Shown piece by piece: positions 30,526 to 39,281 of a DNA stretch of 64,000 bases (within the stretch, counting starts at the first letter, position 1; the number at the start of each line of letters is the position of its first letter). A program made the translations under genes and the position numbers. Source of the stretch: Methanospirillum lacunae (lineage in GTDB: Archaea > Halobacteriota > Methanomicrobia > Methanomicrobiales > Methanospirillaceae). The DNA lies in assembly GCF_046195335.1 (NCBI RefSeq), contig NZ_CP176093.1. One strand, given 5' to 3'. Under the pieces are notes generated by a model, which made no database searches, had not been told where the DNA came from, and saw nothing but the letters and a program-made list of their open reading frames with translations.

Positions 30526-31025
30526 AGATCACCACAGCCAGATGATTCAACCTGATTTTTAAAATGAGTCATACTAACTTGCAGGCATCCATCATCATGA
30601 GTTATTGTCCCACATACGCCAAATTGAGGATGGCCCATAGCACAGCACATCGTATCAACTGCGTTCCTTGAGACAAAACTCTCAAACCGGTTTACTTCCT
30701 GACATGCTCGATCTTCAGAGAGGCCATTTCTAACCAAAATAAGACTGAGAATCCGATGCCGTTTGACAAGAAACTTCGCATACATAGTACCTGAATCTGT
30801 AAGAGTCACTCCCCGGTAAGGAGCATGTGAAAGGTACCCACTTTCAGCCAGTTCAAGTATTGATTTTGTGACAGTAGAGGGATCAACAGAGAAATGAGAA
30901 GCAAGCTCATTGGTCTTAACAGTTCTTCCTTTTTCATATACGTACTTGAGATATTCCACCTTTCTGGGTGACAATTCAAGCCCGGCCTGATCCTCCATAT
31001 TATACTGTATGAGAGTTACTCGCAA
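30522..31025 (-). CDS. DtxR/MntR-family metal-dependent repressor
   Basis: Up to 167 residues. A winged helix (~15-75; TNELASHFSVDPSTVTKSILELAESGYL) is followed by a dimerisation/metal domain with the family's CQEVNRFESFVS segment (ligands Cys and Glu) and a C-terminal Cys/His-rich part (CCAMGHPQFGVC). It is the first gene of the ECF operon and its stop overlaps the T-subunit start, so it most likely represses this cobalt/nickel uptake system when metal is plentiful. The TTG at 31025 is a weak start; ATG 30998 (MEDQAGLELS) is more plausible and would give 158 residues. Confidence 0.87.
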   Translation of the reverse strand: MRVTLIQYNMEDQAGLELSPRKVEYLKYVYEKGRTVKTNELASHFSVDPSTVTKSILELAESGYLSHAPYRGVTLTDSGTMYAKFLVKRHRILSLILVRNGLSEDRACQEVNRFESFVSRNAVDTMCCAMGHPQFGVCGTITHDDGCLQVSMTHFKNQVESSGCGDL

Positions 31026-31279
31026 AAAGTTTGGGGTGGGGTAAAAAATTTACATCGAATATCTGAAAACTTATGTAAGGTCAATGATGAAATTTCATGT
31101 AAATAATGAAATGGGAATACATTTGGTGCTACCTTCAATTCAGTATAAGAATTCCTTGTTTGAATTAACAAGACCATTTTTTCCGAAAAAAACCCTAATT
31201 TCAGATCATTGAAATTGAACCATTCTGGAAATACCAGTAACAAAGTATCCCTCATTTCCAAGATATTACTCTACCTGTG

Positions 31280-31470
31280 TATTAGGGTTCCAAGACGGTA
31301 TTCTTCGCAAACACATTGTCGAAGCAGATCTAACCCGTCTACTCTTGTGCATAGGAATGAGTAACGAGGTTTTGCTGCCCGCTTAGACATCACCCCTCTT
31401 GCATAGATACTTTCACAAGCGAGAATGGCATCATCGAAGAAGTTACACTGTTTTTCCGAGTAGTTTCGCG
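31280..31470 (-). pseudogene. Remnant of a DGC-domain gene, paralog of 37760-38236
   Basis: About 140-190 bp align well, by eye, with the coding sequence at ~37990-38160, including GGTTTTGCTGCCC versus GGTTTGCTGCCC and TTACACTGTTTTTC versus TTGTACTGTTCTTT. Reading frames are broken and both ends of the gene are missing. The region further upstream (31580-31625) also resembles the paralog's upstream region, so gene and promoter were duplicated together. Clearly non-functional. Confidence 0.6.
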
Positions 31471-31579
31471 CAATCCATAATCATTTTTTTCTTCCTAAAT
31501 TGTTTCAGATCCCATAGAATGTTCCACAAAAGTTTCATCCAAAAAAAAGAAGAAACCGGTGAGTCTGTACTTAGTTTTT

Positions 31580-31625
31580 TTATAAAATTCTGGGAAATGA
31601 TTACATATGAAGATAAGTGGAAAAA
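31580..31625. repeat. Duplicated regulatory segment, copy 1
   Basis: The 16 bases GAAATGATTACATATG (31594-31609) occur again at 38304-38319, with flanks that also align (TTTTATAAAAT... / ...AAGTGGAAAA). Here the segment lies ~45 bp ahead of arsR and upstream of a dead DGC gene; the other copy lies upstream of an intact DGC gene. Confidence 0.5.
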
Positions 31626-31653
31626 TTTTAGTTCACATTAAGGATGTAAGATT

Positions 31654-32031
31654 ATGGTAAGTGTCCGGTGTTGTCCTGCAGACTGTGCTCTCAGGGAAGA
31701 CTGGGAAGATGAACTAAACCAGGTAAAAAAAGCACTCGAGGATGAATCAGTTATAAGTATGGAACGTATACTCAAGGCAATGAGTCATCCCCTCAGGTTA
31801 AAGATCCTGCTGATGCTCAGCAATCGAGATCAATGTGTTTGTGAGTTTATCTGGGTCTTTAAAGAATCATCTACCATCATCTCAAACCATCTGAAAGTAC
31901 TCAAGGATGCCGGACTAATTGAGACATATTACCGGTCAAATCATAAGATATATCGATTTAGAGAAGACGCGGATCGGACAATTATCACATTCTTACATCA
32001 ACAATGGAAGAAGAATACTAAACAAACTTAG
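31654..32031 (+). CDS. arsR: ArsR-family arsenic/metal-responsive repressor
   Basis: 125 residues. The winged helix spans ~40-105 (AMSHPLRLKILLML, then ESSTIISNHLKVLKDAGLIE). The sensor motif DQCVCEF (around residues 60-66) supplies the Cys pair used by ArsR proteins to bind As(III) or related metalloids; a further CC and a C lie near the N-terminus (RCCPADCAL). It heads what was an arsenic operon, now decayed downstream, and is the only member still intact. In family members metalloid binding releases the repressor from its own promoter. Confidence 0.9.
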   Translation: MVSVRCCPADCALREDWEDELNQVKKALEDESVISMERILKAMSHPLRLKILLMLSNRDQCVCEFIWVFKESSTIISNHLKVLKDAGLIETYYRSNHKIYRFREDADRTIITFLHQQWKKNTKQT

Positions 32032-32041
32032 GAGTGCTCCT

Positions 32042-32448
32042 ATGAAACAAAAGTCCTCTTTATCCGCACCCACAATTCAGCCTGCTCCCAAATGAAAGAA
32101 GGGATCTTAACTCGAAGACAGTGATCGATACGAAGGGTTGAGTGCAGGAACCGAGGTAACCCTGGTTCATCCTTTTACTATTTGTGTGAGGAAGAGATTG
32201 AAATTGATATCAGTAATTATCGATCAAAGACATTAATCGAGTTTTTTGATCTGGACATCGATATTGTAGTAACTGCATACGAAAGTGTAAAAACAGCGGG
32301 TTCAATGTTCCCTGGTACAAATAAGATAATTCATGCCAGTTTTCCGGACCCTTCAGTTGAAACAGAGACCGAAGAAGATTAGCTAAAGAAATTCAGAGAG
32401 GATAGAGACGAGATCATCACCTGGATCGATACTAACCTTGGAAAATAA
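32042..32448 (+). pseudogene. arsC: Arsenate reductase (LMW-phosphatase type) pseudogene
   Basis: Reading across frames recovers an arsenate reductase: KVLFIRTHNSACSQM, DRYEGLSAGTEVT, EIDISNYRSKTLIEFFD, IIHASFPDPS and, after an in-frame TAG at ~32380, LKKFREDRDEIITW. There are at least two frameshifts (near 32050 and 32180) and one stop. The catalytic P-loop, normally CTHNSAR, reads RTHNSAC. The later redox Cys positions (VCDSARKAC in relatives) read AYESVKTAG. So all three catalytic cysteines are gone, showing long-standing decay and not a sequencing error. It starts 10 bp after arsR. Confidence 0.85.
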
Positions 32449-32864
32449 TTTTTAGGTTGGTTACCTGAAAATAACATCACGGTGAAGTATAATCCAATTA
32501 CGTTGAAGAGTACCGCTACAAATCTTCTAAACCAAAGCTCTGCAGTCTGAACTCTGCCAAGAAAATAACTACACCGTTTTACACCAGTAACAAGAAGCAC
32601 TGAAAAGAGAATCACTGGCAGGCTTGTTGCAAATCCGAATGCAAGAGGAACCCCGATTGGGTTCTGAGAACTCAAAGCCAGAGGCATCAGCATACCAAAA
32701 AAGAGTACTGCACTAAAAGGACAGAAACTGAGAGCAAAGAAAATACCAAGGAGAAACCTACCGAGCAGTCCCTGATATGAAAACTTCTGAATTAACCGTC
32801 CTTTAAGCTTCTGAAGGCCCACATATTCAAACCCGAAAGAAAATGAGATGATCTCCAGCATCAC
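32379..32864 (-). pseudogene. Truncated CcdA/DsbD-like permease (ArsG-family type)
   Basis: A 161-residue frame with about four helices resembling the C-terminal part of CcdA/ArsG-type membrane proteins: LGRFLLGIFFALSFCPFSAVLFFGML with its conserved Cys-Pro, then a helix ending AELWFRRFVAVLFNVIGLYF. The frame continues upstream as GYGDLLLGPILLICGI past the annotated Met but meets a TAA near 32917, and the N-terminal helices expected in the family are missing. The 3' end runs into the arsC relic. In other organisms these proteins accompany arsenic genes or carry electrons to thiol proteins. Probably non-functional. Confidence 0.6.
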
Positions 32865-33044
32865 GATACCACATATCAGGAGTATCGGACCAAGGAGTAG
32901 ATCACCATATCCTTATAAAAACAGGGTGATTACCCTTGTTGTTTTAGACCAACAATGCATCAGGGGAAATACTGATGATCATGATTGCCGAAAGAATGAG
33001 ATGTAAAGATGGTCTTTGAGATAGTACAAACGGTATCTGACTGA

Positions 33045-33595
33045 ATCGTCTATATGCTTCTTGGTCTCAGTCCAGCAAGCCCAATGGGAAGTTCTTTGAA
33101 CTTTTTTCTCTACGACACAGTTAAGATCTTTATCCTGTTTCTGTCATCGTGTATGTTGTGACCTTGCTCAGGTCAATCTTCTCACCAGAAATAACGAAGG
33201 CATGGATAAAAACACTTGATATCATCAAAAGGATCTGGCTCTATGTTGTGATTGGTATCGAAATTGGGGCCCGAATGCACGGGTGGGTTCCTGCCGGAGC
33301 ATTGGCAATGTATGCTGGGAAAGATAACCCTTTCGCGGTTATCGGAGCGGTCCTTATTGGAATTCCCCAGTGCAGCAACGCAGCTGGAATTATTCCACTT
33401 GTATCTGAATTAACCAGGCTTTGAGTTGCAATGGGAACTGCACTTGCATTCATGATGGCAGTTACCGCTCTGTCAATCCCAGAGTTGATACTACTTAGAA
33501 AAGTGCTCAAACCCCGACTTCTTACATCTTTATTGGAGTGGTTGGTATGGGAATTATACTAACAGGGTATCTCTTTAACTTCCTGATGGGATAGA
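33045..33595 (+). pseudogene. ArsP/COG0701-type permease pseudogene with internal deletion
   Basis: Three reading frames are needed to follow the protein. IVYMLLGLSPASPMGSS and NFFLYDTVKIFIL come first; a frameshift near 33145 leads to VYVVTLLRSIFSPE; then, directly, DIIKRIWLYVVIGIEIGA and VLIGIPQCSNAAGIIPL follow. A TGA at 33422-33424 interrupts ELTRL*VAMGTALAFMMAV, and a last frameshift near 33520 leads to FIGVVGMGIILTGYL. Between SPE and DIIKRIW relatives carry ~130-150 residues, including the TPFCSCS metal-site segment; here they are deleted. So the permease is dead. Family members export organoarsenicals or other metal(loid) compounds. Confidence 0.82.
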
Positions 33596-33661
33596 TGAAT
33601 AAATTTAGGACGAAAGATGAATATTTCTTAATAACAAAACATTTCAAATTACGGTGAAATA

Positions 33662-33898
33662 ATGAAATTCGAAATTCTGGGCTCCGGATGTACAAAATGC
33701 AAACGATTGTATGACAATGTGGTTGAAGCAGTGAAAAAGGCTGGGATACAGGCCGACGTTATCAAAATTGAAGATATGGGCGAGATAGTCAGTAGGGGAA
33801 TCCTTATGCCCCCTTCCCTTTTTATGGATGGCGAAGAGGTTTTCTCTGGCCGGGTCCCGAGTGTGAATGAGATCATCGAGGTCGTTAAGGGAGCATAA
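33662..33898 (+). CDS. Small thioredoxin-like redox-active disulfide protein
   Basis: 78 residues with the thioredoxin fold and a CxxC centre at residues 10-13 (GSGCTKCKRLYDNV). MPPSLFMDGEEVFSGRVPS contains the cis-Pro region. This small 'redox-active disulfide protein 2' family often follows COG0701 permease or arsenic genes, as here, and may reduce or carry a metal(loid) or disulfide substrate. Its stop overlaps the start of the following DGC-domain gene (TAATG), so the two are translated together. It appears intact although the permease upstream is dead. Confidence 0.85.
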   Translation: MKFEILGSGCTKCKRLYDNVVEAVKKAGIQADVIKIEDMGEIVSRGILMPPSLFMDGEEVFSGRVPSVNEIIEVVKGA

Positions 33899-34293
33899 TG
33901 GCAGATCAGGCACCCTGTTCCTGTGGAGGAGGAGACAAATCAAGACTCATCTTCCCCTGTTGTGGACAGGCAAACACAGGCCAGATCACGAATGCAGCTG
34001 CAATTCAGCTTGATGAAGAAGGATATGGAAGTTATGCCTGCACATCCTTGCTCGCATCATCAGAAGCGCTTGCCAAACGGGCCACCGGGCTTGATGAAGT
34101 GCTGGTAATTGATGGATGCGGGACACATTGTGCAAAGAAGATCGCGGAATCAGCAGGAGTCCTGGTTCACCAGCACCTGGTCATCACAGATCACGGAATT
34201 GAAAAGAAGAGCGGTGACCGGTCATTTACTGCCGACCAGGTCGAAGTGATAGTCTCTGCTGCCTGGAAAGGAGAGGGAAAAATCCAGGAATAA
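33898..34293 (+). CDS. DGC-domain (putative zinc-binding) protein
   Basis: 131 residues, rich in Cys: CSCGGGD near the start, FPCCGQANTGQ, then the diagnostic DGCGTHCAKK around residues 75-85, for which the family is named. Members are proposed to bind zinc or another soft metal; no activity is established to my knowledge. The gene overlaps the thioredoxin-like gene by one base, suggesting a redox-linked job on a thiol- or metal-bound substrate. It is one of five DGC copies or remnants between 31 and 43 kb. Confidence 0.85.
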   Translation: MADQAPCSCGGGDKSRLIFPCCGQANTGQITNAAAIQLDEEGYGSYACTSLLASSEALAKRATGLDEVLVIDGCGTHCAKKIAESAGVLVHQHLVITDHGIEKKSGDRSFTADQVEVIVSAAWKGEGKIQE

Positions 34294-34364
34294 TCTTCCA
34301 ATGATAATGTGAATAAGGAAGACTGCAGATTTAAGTAAAATGTCCCATATATCATTTTTAAAAT

Positions 34365-34719
34365 TTGAATTCAGACGATGAAATCACCTTGATCACCTGT
34401 TCGGGAATATCCAATATTGGCAAACTTACAACAAAGATTGGAGAGGTACTGTTGCAATGATGGCCCGGGATGATTGATCAATGCATCTCCTATCGGATCG
34501 AAACTGATCGGTTGCAAAAACCCTTTCACAAGCAGAAAAATTGTCGTTCTTGACGGGTGTTCTGACTGGTGTGGTAGAAAGAAGGTACAGGATCTTGGAT
34601 TTGATCCTGACATTCACCTGATCGCAACTGAAAACGGGATCATCAAAAAAGTGATGGAAGACCCACTTTTCAACGAGATTGAGCATCTCATCACTGTAGT
34701 TAGAGATAAACTCCGATGA
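34365..34719 (+). pseudogene. DGC-domain protein, broken copy
   Basis: The first frame (from TTG 34365) gives DEITLITCSGISNIGKLTTK, then LLQ and a TGA near 34459. The second frame (34474-34719) gives NASPIGSKLIGCKNPFTS, then IVVLDGCSDWCGRKK and a C-terminal helix. Together these make one ~115-residue DGC protein with an indel between ~34470 and 34480 and a stop at ~34459. The core DGC motif is preserved, so the damage is recent; if either lesion were an error the other would still break the gene. Confidence 0.7.
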
Positions 34720-34913
34720 GATCCACCAGTTTATAGTGTAATTTTTTTGGGGGGGACATAATCTCAGCGAATACTTCTATTAGCAGTTTTCACAAACTAG
34801 GTTTATTCTAATAAATTTGTGACATAATACCAAAATTATGGTTTTTGAATTCTTCTCTTAAAACAGAGAAAAAAGTGATTATTTTTTACTCCTACATTCA
34901 ATTACCATAGAGC

Positions 34914-36209
34914 ATGGATCCCCTCATCGCATTTGTTATAACTCTTGGCCTAATCACCATCATCAGCATTTGGTACCGGATCTCTCCGTTCTTCACTCTG
35001 ATTGGAGGAGCTATTGTATTTGGACTTCTTACGGGGATGTCACCAGACTCGACGATGCAGGGGATTATCACAGGTATAGGGAAAGTATTCTCTGCGTTCG
35101 GAATAATTATCCTCTGCGGATCAGTTATCGCAAAATTACTTCAGGAACAACATTATATCGAGGACATTGTAGCAGACATCCACAAATATGTAAAGAATCC
35201 GCCAGTGATAGCTGGATTGTCAGGCTATATCCTTTCGGTACCGATCACTTGTTGTATTACTGCATATATCATGTTGAACCCGATTCTTGATCGACTTGAA
35301 ATTGACACAAGAAGACGAAACATCCTCCTATATCTGGCAGCAATAGGAGGAATAATATCTTACGCCCTTGTATTCCCAACTCCGGTTGTCATTCCTCTCT
35401 TTTCTGCATTCTCTGGAGGGATGAGTCCGGTGTTCTTTGATTCTATCTCCATTCCTCTCTCCCTTCTCATCCTGGCAGGGATTTTTCTCTACTTCAGATT
35501 TGTTTATCCTAACCAAATACTGCCGTCTGGTGCTGGATCTATTGATGTACTTTCAGGTATATCTCATTCGAATGAGCCTGATTTTAATCAGGGGATTCAC
35601 TGGAGAGCATGGGCACCGTTCATTGCAATATTAATCTCCATTCCCATTGCACTCATCGTCCTGAAACTTTCTCAGGGGAGCATGATCAATTTTATTATGC
35701 TCGTTGGAGCGATTACAGCAATTGGATTTGCTCCTTCATCAGTCAGGACACAAGGATTATCTCAGGGAGCAAAACATGCAGGTCTTATCATATTTGATAT
35801 TTGTGGAGCCGGAGCACTCGGATTTGTTATCGTAAAAAGTGGTTTTGCTCAGGTTGCTTTGGAACAACTGACTCATCTAATTCCCATAATCTTCGTCCCT
35901 TTTGTCCTCGCTGCTTTGATCGAAACTGCCCAGGGATCACGGGTGGTTACTGCAGTAATTACTTCTGAGATTCTTGTGGGATCTGATGTAATCAATTCAA
36001 TCCATCCAATTCCTCTTATTTTCCTCATCAGTGCGGGATCCTGTATTGTCTCTTATGTTACAGATCCCTTTTTCTGGCTTGTCCAGAGGACAACCGGGGA
36101 TGATATAAAAACCGTGGTTACTCATTACACAATGCCGATTGCATTTGCCGGAATTGGGATATTCATCATGGCAGTTATTTTAGAATATCTGGTATTCGGG
36201 AATTTATGA
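34914..36209 (+). CDS. GntP-family permease
   Basis: 431 residues, 11-13 predicted helices, of the gluconate/GntP ion-transporter type: ISPFFTLIGGAIVFGLLTGM at the start, GLSGYILSVPITCCITAYIML in the first repeat, and ETAQGSRVVTAVITSEIL and VSYVTDPFFWLVQRTTG near the end, which match the family's substrate/cation signatures. Known members move gluconate, other sugar acids or hydroxy acids with H+ or Na+. The substrate in an autotrophic methanogen is not obvious. It stands alone between the DGC pseudogene and a convergent ProC-like gene. Confidence 0.87.
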   Translation: MDPLIAFVITLGLITIISIWYRISPFFTLIGGAIVFGLLTGMSPDSTMQGIITGIGKVFSAFGIIILCGSVIAKLLQEQHYIEDIVADIHKYVKNPPVIAGLSGYILSVPITCCITAYIMLNPILDRLEIDTRRRNILLYLAAIGGIISYALVFPTPVVIPLFSAFSGGMSPVFFDSISIPLSLLILAGIFLYFRFVYPNQILPSGAGSIDVLSGISHSNEPDFNQGIHWRAWAPFIAILISIPIALIVLKLSQGSMINFIMLVGAITAIGFAPSSVRTQGLSQGAKHAGLIIFDICGAGALGFVIVKSGFAQVALEQLTHLIPIIFVPFVLAALIETAQGSRVVTAVITSEILVGSDVINSIHPIPLIFLISAGSCIVSYVTDPFFWLVQRTTGDDIKTVVTHYTMPIAFAGIGIFIMAVILEYLVFGNL

Positions 36210-36254
36210 ATTTAAAAACTTCCAATCTTAAAATAAATAGGAATCCGGGAAAAA

Positions 36255-37031
36255 TCAGGATGTGAGTTTTCCATATAACTCAGTAAGAGACCTTCCATAC
36301 ATTCCCCTTATTGCTTCTTCATGCTCATTCATGGGTTTTACCGGGATCAGATCGATAACATCGGCTGGATTCAGGCCTGATTCCTTCATGGTTTTCACCG
36401 CTCCTGCTGCCATAGAGAGGACTGCCTGGCTTGCTTCATCAGATGAAAGCCCAAATGATTCCCCAAGACGGGCTAGTTCGACCATCTGGAACCAGAGGTA
36501 GGTGGGGCCCATGGCCGTAAGTACAGCATAGGCTTCAAGCGACGTTTCTGATACTTCGGGCATATGGCCAAGTGGATTCATGAGAGTAGTAAAGGCTTTT
36601 CTTACCTGGTCCGGACAAGTGGAATCAAAGACCACCGGGTTATAACCTGCATTCATCAAGGATGGTGCATTTGGGATCATCCTGATAACCGGATTTTTCC
36701 CACCTGTAATTTGCTGGATAGATGCAATTTTTATCTTCGGTGCCAATGAGACGATGGTACTTGCATCATCAAGAGTCGGGACAATTGCGTGTATTGCATT
36801 AATGACAGCTGGGGGGTGAAGGCCAATAAAGATAAAATCAGTGCTGGTAACTGCCTCATCGACAGATGACTTTATCTCAACAATAGGAAATGACTGTTTA
36901 AGATCTCTTAGTACATCAACATTCGTATCTACTGCGATGATCCGATCTGGTAGATTATTCTTTTTTGCAAGACCTTCCAGGAGGATCCTGGTCACTCGCC
37001 CTGATCCGATGAATGAAATGGTTGTTTTCAT
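36255..37031 (-). CDS. Pyrroline-5-carboxylate reductase-like oxidoreductase
   Basis: 258 residues. The N-terminal Rossmann fold begins TISFIGSGRVTRILLEGL, with the glycine-rich GSGRVT (family pattern GxGxxx). RMIPNAPSLMNAGYNPVV around 115-132 is the ProC-type substrate region. The C-terminal helical dimerisation domain follows. ProC makes proline from pyrroline-5-carboxylate with NAD(P)H. The sequence deviates in the C-terminal half (for example MGPTYLWFQMVELARLGESFGL), so it may act on another imine. It is not in an operon with other proline genes; neighbours are a GntP permease and a small membrane protein. Confidence 0.8.
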   Translation of the reverse strand: MKTTISFIGSGRVTRILLEGLAKKNNLPDRIIAVDTNVDVLRDLKQSFPIVEIKSSVDEAVTSTDFIFIGLHPPAVINAIHAIVPTLDDASTIVSLAPKIKIASIQQITGGKNPVIRMIPNAPSLMNAGYNPVVFDSTCPDQVRKAFTTLMNPLGHMPEVSETSLEAYAVLTAMGPTYLWFQMVELARLGESFGLSSDEASQAVLSMAAGAVKTMKESGLNPADVIDLIPVKPMNEHEEAIRGMYGRSLTELYGKLTS

Positions 37032-37306
37032 AGGTTTTTACCGTCGTTTCAAAATAATTTGAATTGTGAAGATATAATGCATATTGACACATTTCAGATC
37101 TTTATGTATGCGTAATTCTGAAAAAGTCTGAGATACCACCAAGTATATCAAGTGATATAGCAATAATCAAGTGAGCATCAGGATCTCGTTTCATCATACT
37201 ATACGAAATTCCTGATGCTCACCAACACTCGAAATACACATAGATCGCATATTTTTTACAGACAAGAGAATCATCGCGAGTTGAAAAAATCAATCTGGAA
37301 GGAAAT

Positions 37307-37555
37307 ATGAATGATGTCCTTTGGTTGGTTACTATCACTGGTATTATTACATTAATTTTTATTGTTAGTGTTTACCTTATTTCTCGAAGGGTCGGAGATA
37401 TGCCCGTTATTTTAACGGAGGGGGGAAAACTCAATGCATTACATGGTCGGTTTGTTCAAGGTGAGATTACTATTGATCAGTACCAGGATCAAAGAAGAGA
37501 GCTCGAGAAGCATAATCCGGAGAATATTATTTTAGAGTTCTCACGATATAACTGA
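37307..37555 (+). CDS. Small SHOCT-domain membrane protein
   Basis: 82 residues. One N-terminal helix (residues ~5-25) is followed by a short hydrophilic linker and a C-terminal SHOCT-like motif, ALHGRFVQGEITIDQYQDQ. SHOCT segments are short helical hairpins found at protein termini, thought to mediate oligomerisation. GGAAGG just ahead of ATG 37307 supports the start. No functional partner is evident nearby. Confidence 0.72.
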   Translation: MNDVLWLVTITGIITLIFIVSVYLISRRVGDMPVILTEGGKLNALHGRFVQGEITIDQYQDQRRELEKHNPENIILEFSRYN

Positions 37556-37759
37556 TCAATTGTTTTTTTGTAGAAAACAAAAAAATATGTTTGTAAAAAA
37601 ATCTCTCCTAATTAAATGGAAAATAATGCACCCATAATTTCTCATATGAGAATTAACTCTGGATGGCCTGGCATGTTGTATTGCCATGGCCATTATCTGG
37701 AATAACGTTACCTGAAGGGATATGTTCTCTTATGTCAGGTAAAAATTTTGACAGAAAAG

Positions 37760-38236
37760 TTATTTTTTGATGTACTTTGCAACCACTTTTTCTGCTACCT
37801 GGCTGGCATATGTATTGAAAATTTCATCTGAAACCTCATCAATTCCAAATGGTAGGGATGTCTCATAGAGTTGATCTGCAAAGATGACCTCCGGGTCCAA
37901 ATCTGGGAGTACTCCTTGAATCATTCGGGTTGCACATGAGACAAAACACCCCTCAATAGATAGACATTTCGTTGATCTTCTTACTAGATTTCGTTGTCCT
38001 GCATCCTTTGTAAATGCTCCACCCAGGCAAATCCTAACGGTTTCTTCCCTGGCAAGTGAATGGGCAACGAGGTTTGCTGCCCTCCGGGAAACCTCCCCTC
38101 GTGCACAGGCCCCTTCGCAAGATAGTATGGAAATTTTCGCAGGAGTTGTACTGTTCTTTTCAGAATATTCTTCACACAGCCCGCAGGTGCCATCTACCTT
38201 TCTGATATGGATGGTTTCAAACTCCATTGATTTCAT
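37760..38236 (-). CDS. DGC-domain (putative zinc-binding) protein
   Basis: 158 residues with many Cys: TCGLCEEYS, ILSCEGACARGE, STKCLSIEGCFVSCAT. The SIEGCFVSC block is the diverged DGC motif, and KISILSCEGACARGEVSR is the N-terminal metal-site segment. It seems to be intact and is the best-preserved close relative of the dead copy at 31280-31470. Upstream at 38304-38319 lies a 16-bp sequence also found ahead of arsR, so it may share metal(loid)-dependent control. Function unknown beyond probable metal binding. Confidence 0.8.
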   Translation of the reverse strand: MKSMEFETIHIRKVDGTCGLCEEYSEKNSTTPAKISILSCEGACARGEVSRRAANLVAHSLAREETVRICLGGAFTKDAGQRNLVRRSTKCLSIEGCFVSCATRMIQGVLPDLDPEVIFADQLYETSLPFGIDEVSDEIFNTYASQVAEKVVAKYIKK

Positions 38237-38668
38237 CAGTATGACATCATCTGCAAAACAGGAAAAGATATGACCTGAATTTCATTATTTTATGAAATAC
38301 AGTGAAATGATTACATATGGCAGTTATGGGAAAACCAAGATTTCTTATTAGGATCTCAAGACATGATGAATGAATGGTTCATCTACTTGATAGAACTCAT
38401 TCAAACATTAGAAACTACCGAAAGACCTGAAATAATGTCAGTCTTAACGAGACTGAATATAAACTAAACAAACGTACTGCCAATTCAGGGAAAAAGTCGA
38501 TAGGAAGACTAACATAATCCTGCGTTAACAGTGGATGTAGTATACGAAATAAGAAATGTTTGTCCCCTCTCAAGCAATTTGTAAATTACTATTAGAATTT
38601 TCCAGGATTTACATTTATGTTGGTAAAAAAAAGAGTTATGTGGACATAGAGAACCAAGATATGGAATT
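38237..38668. other. Spacer with duplicated regulatory segment
   Basis: About 430 bp between the DGC gene and the OsmC gene. The first 100 bp contain the repeat described at 38290-38335. A 35-codon frame from ATG 38363 is the only other item and I cannot support it as a gene. Confidence 0.35.
38290..38335. repeat. Duplicated regulatory segment, copy 2
   Basis: Contains GAAATGATTACATATG (38304-38319), identical to 31594-31609, with similar flanks. It lies 70-100 bp ahead of the DGC gene that reads leftward from 38236. On the minus strand an AT-rich TATA-like stretch (TTTCATAAAATAATG) lies between the motif and the gene. Confidence 0.5.
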
Positions 38669-39109
38669 CTATGATTCATCGTTTTGTCCGACAATCTTGT
38701 AATCCCATGTTAGAGGAACAGCCTTTCCAATCATCACTGCAACTGGACAATTCAGGCTTATTACTTCTTTTATTGTTTCAAATACTACCTTCTCTTCTAA
38801 TTTCCCTTTCAGAGTAAACGATAGGTGTATAGTCTCAAAAACATGCGGAGGAATCTCTCTTTGAGTACCAATGAGTTGTACTGAGACAGACTCACAATTT
38901 ACTCCTTTTTTTACAAGTTCAAGTTTGGTTTTGATCAGAGTACATCCACCAAGAGCACCAAGAAAATGTGCTAGTGGACTTGGGTTATTTCCAGTTCCTC
39001 CAAATCCCGCGGAAGCTTCTACAAAAAATTTATTTCCAGACACTGTAGTCGCTTCAAAACACAAGTCATCAACTTGAGTCAGGGTAATCTGAACATCATT
39101 TTCACTCAT
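38669..39109 (-). CDS. OsmC-family protein
   Basis: About 146 residues from ATG 39109 (an upstream ATG at 39160 would add 17). I prefer 39109 because GAGG sits five bases ahead of it. The OsmC fold shows the two redox Cys: GALGGCTLIKTK and ISLNCPVAVMI. OsmC/Ohr proteins reduce organic peroxides through this Cys pair; YhfA-like members have less clear roles. Divergent from the mercury-methylation operon, sharing a ~140-bp intergenic region with hgcC, so the two may be co-regulated. Confidence 0.85.
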   Translation of the reverse strand: MSENDVQITLTQVDDLCFEATTVSGNKFFVEASAGFGGTGNNPSPLAHFLGALGGCTLIKTKLELVKKGVNCESVSVQLIGTQREIPPHVFETIHLSFTLKGKLEEKVVFETIKEVISLNCPVAVMIGKAVPLTWDYKIVGQNDES

Positions 39110-39281
39110 TTTATCCTCATCAATTGTACATTCCACTATTTTTGAAACGGAATCATTCATCCAAGGATACGGACATCGATATCATATTTGTAGTAATATC
39201 TGATAAATTATTACATTCTGATTATTCTGATATTTCTGAAAAATATTTATGCCAAGACTACTAACTATGTTAATACCCGAA
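39110..39281. promoter_or_regulatory. Divergent promoter region between OsmC gene and hgcC
   Basis: The region is strongly AT-rich. AAATATTTAT at 39241-39250 is a candidate box A for the rightward hgc operon. The stretch TAAATTATTACATTCTG near 39204-39220 weakly resembles the arsR/DGC motif (GAAATGATTACATATG) and could be an operator. With this box A, transcription would start near 39272, favouring ATG 39282 as a leaderless start of hgcC. Confidence 0.4.

Noticed and set aside
32379..32864. Intact four-helix permease at this place
   Set aside because: The frame extends upstream with clear homology and hits a stop. The N-terminal helices are missing, so I treated it as truncated.
38363..38470. 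35-codon frame from ATG 38363
   Set aside because: Too short, no domain and no neighbours to support it.
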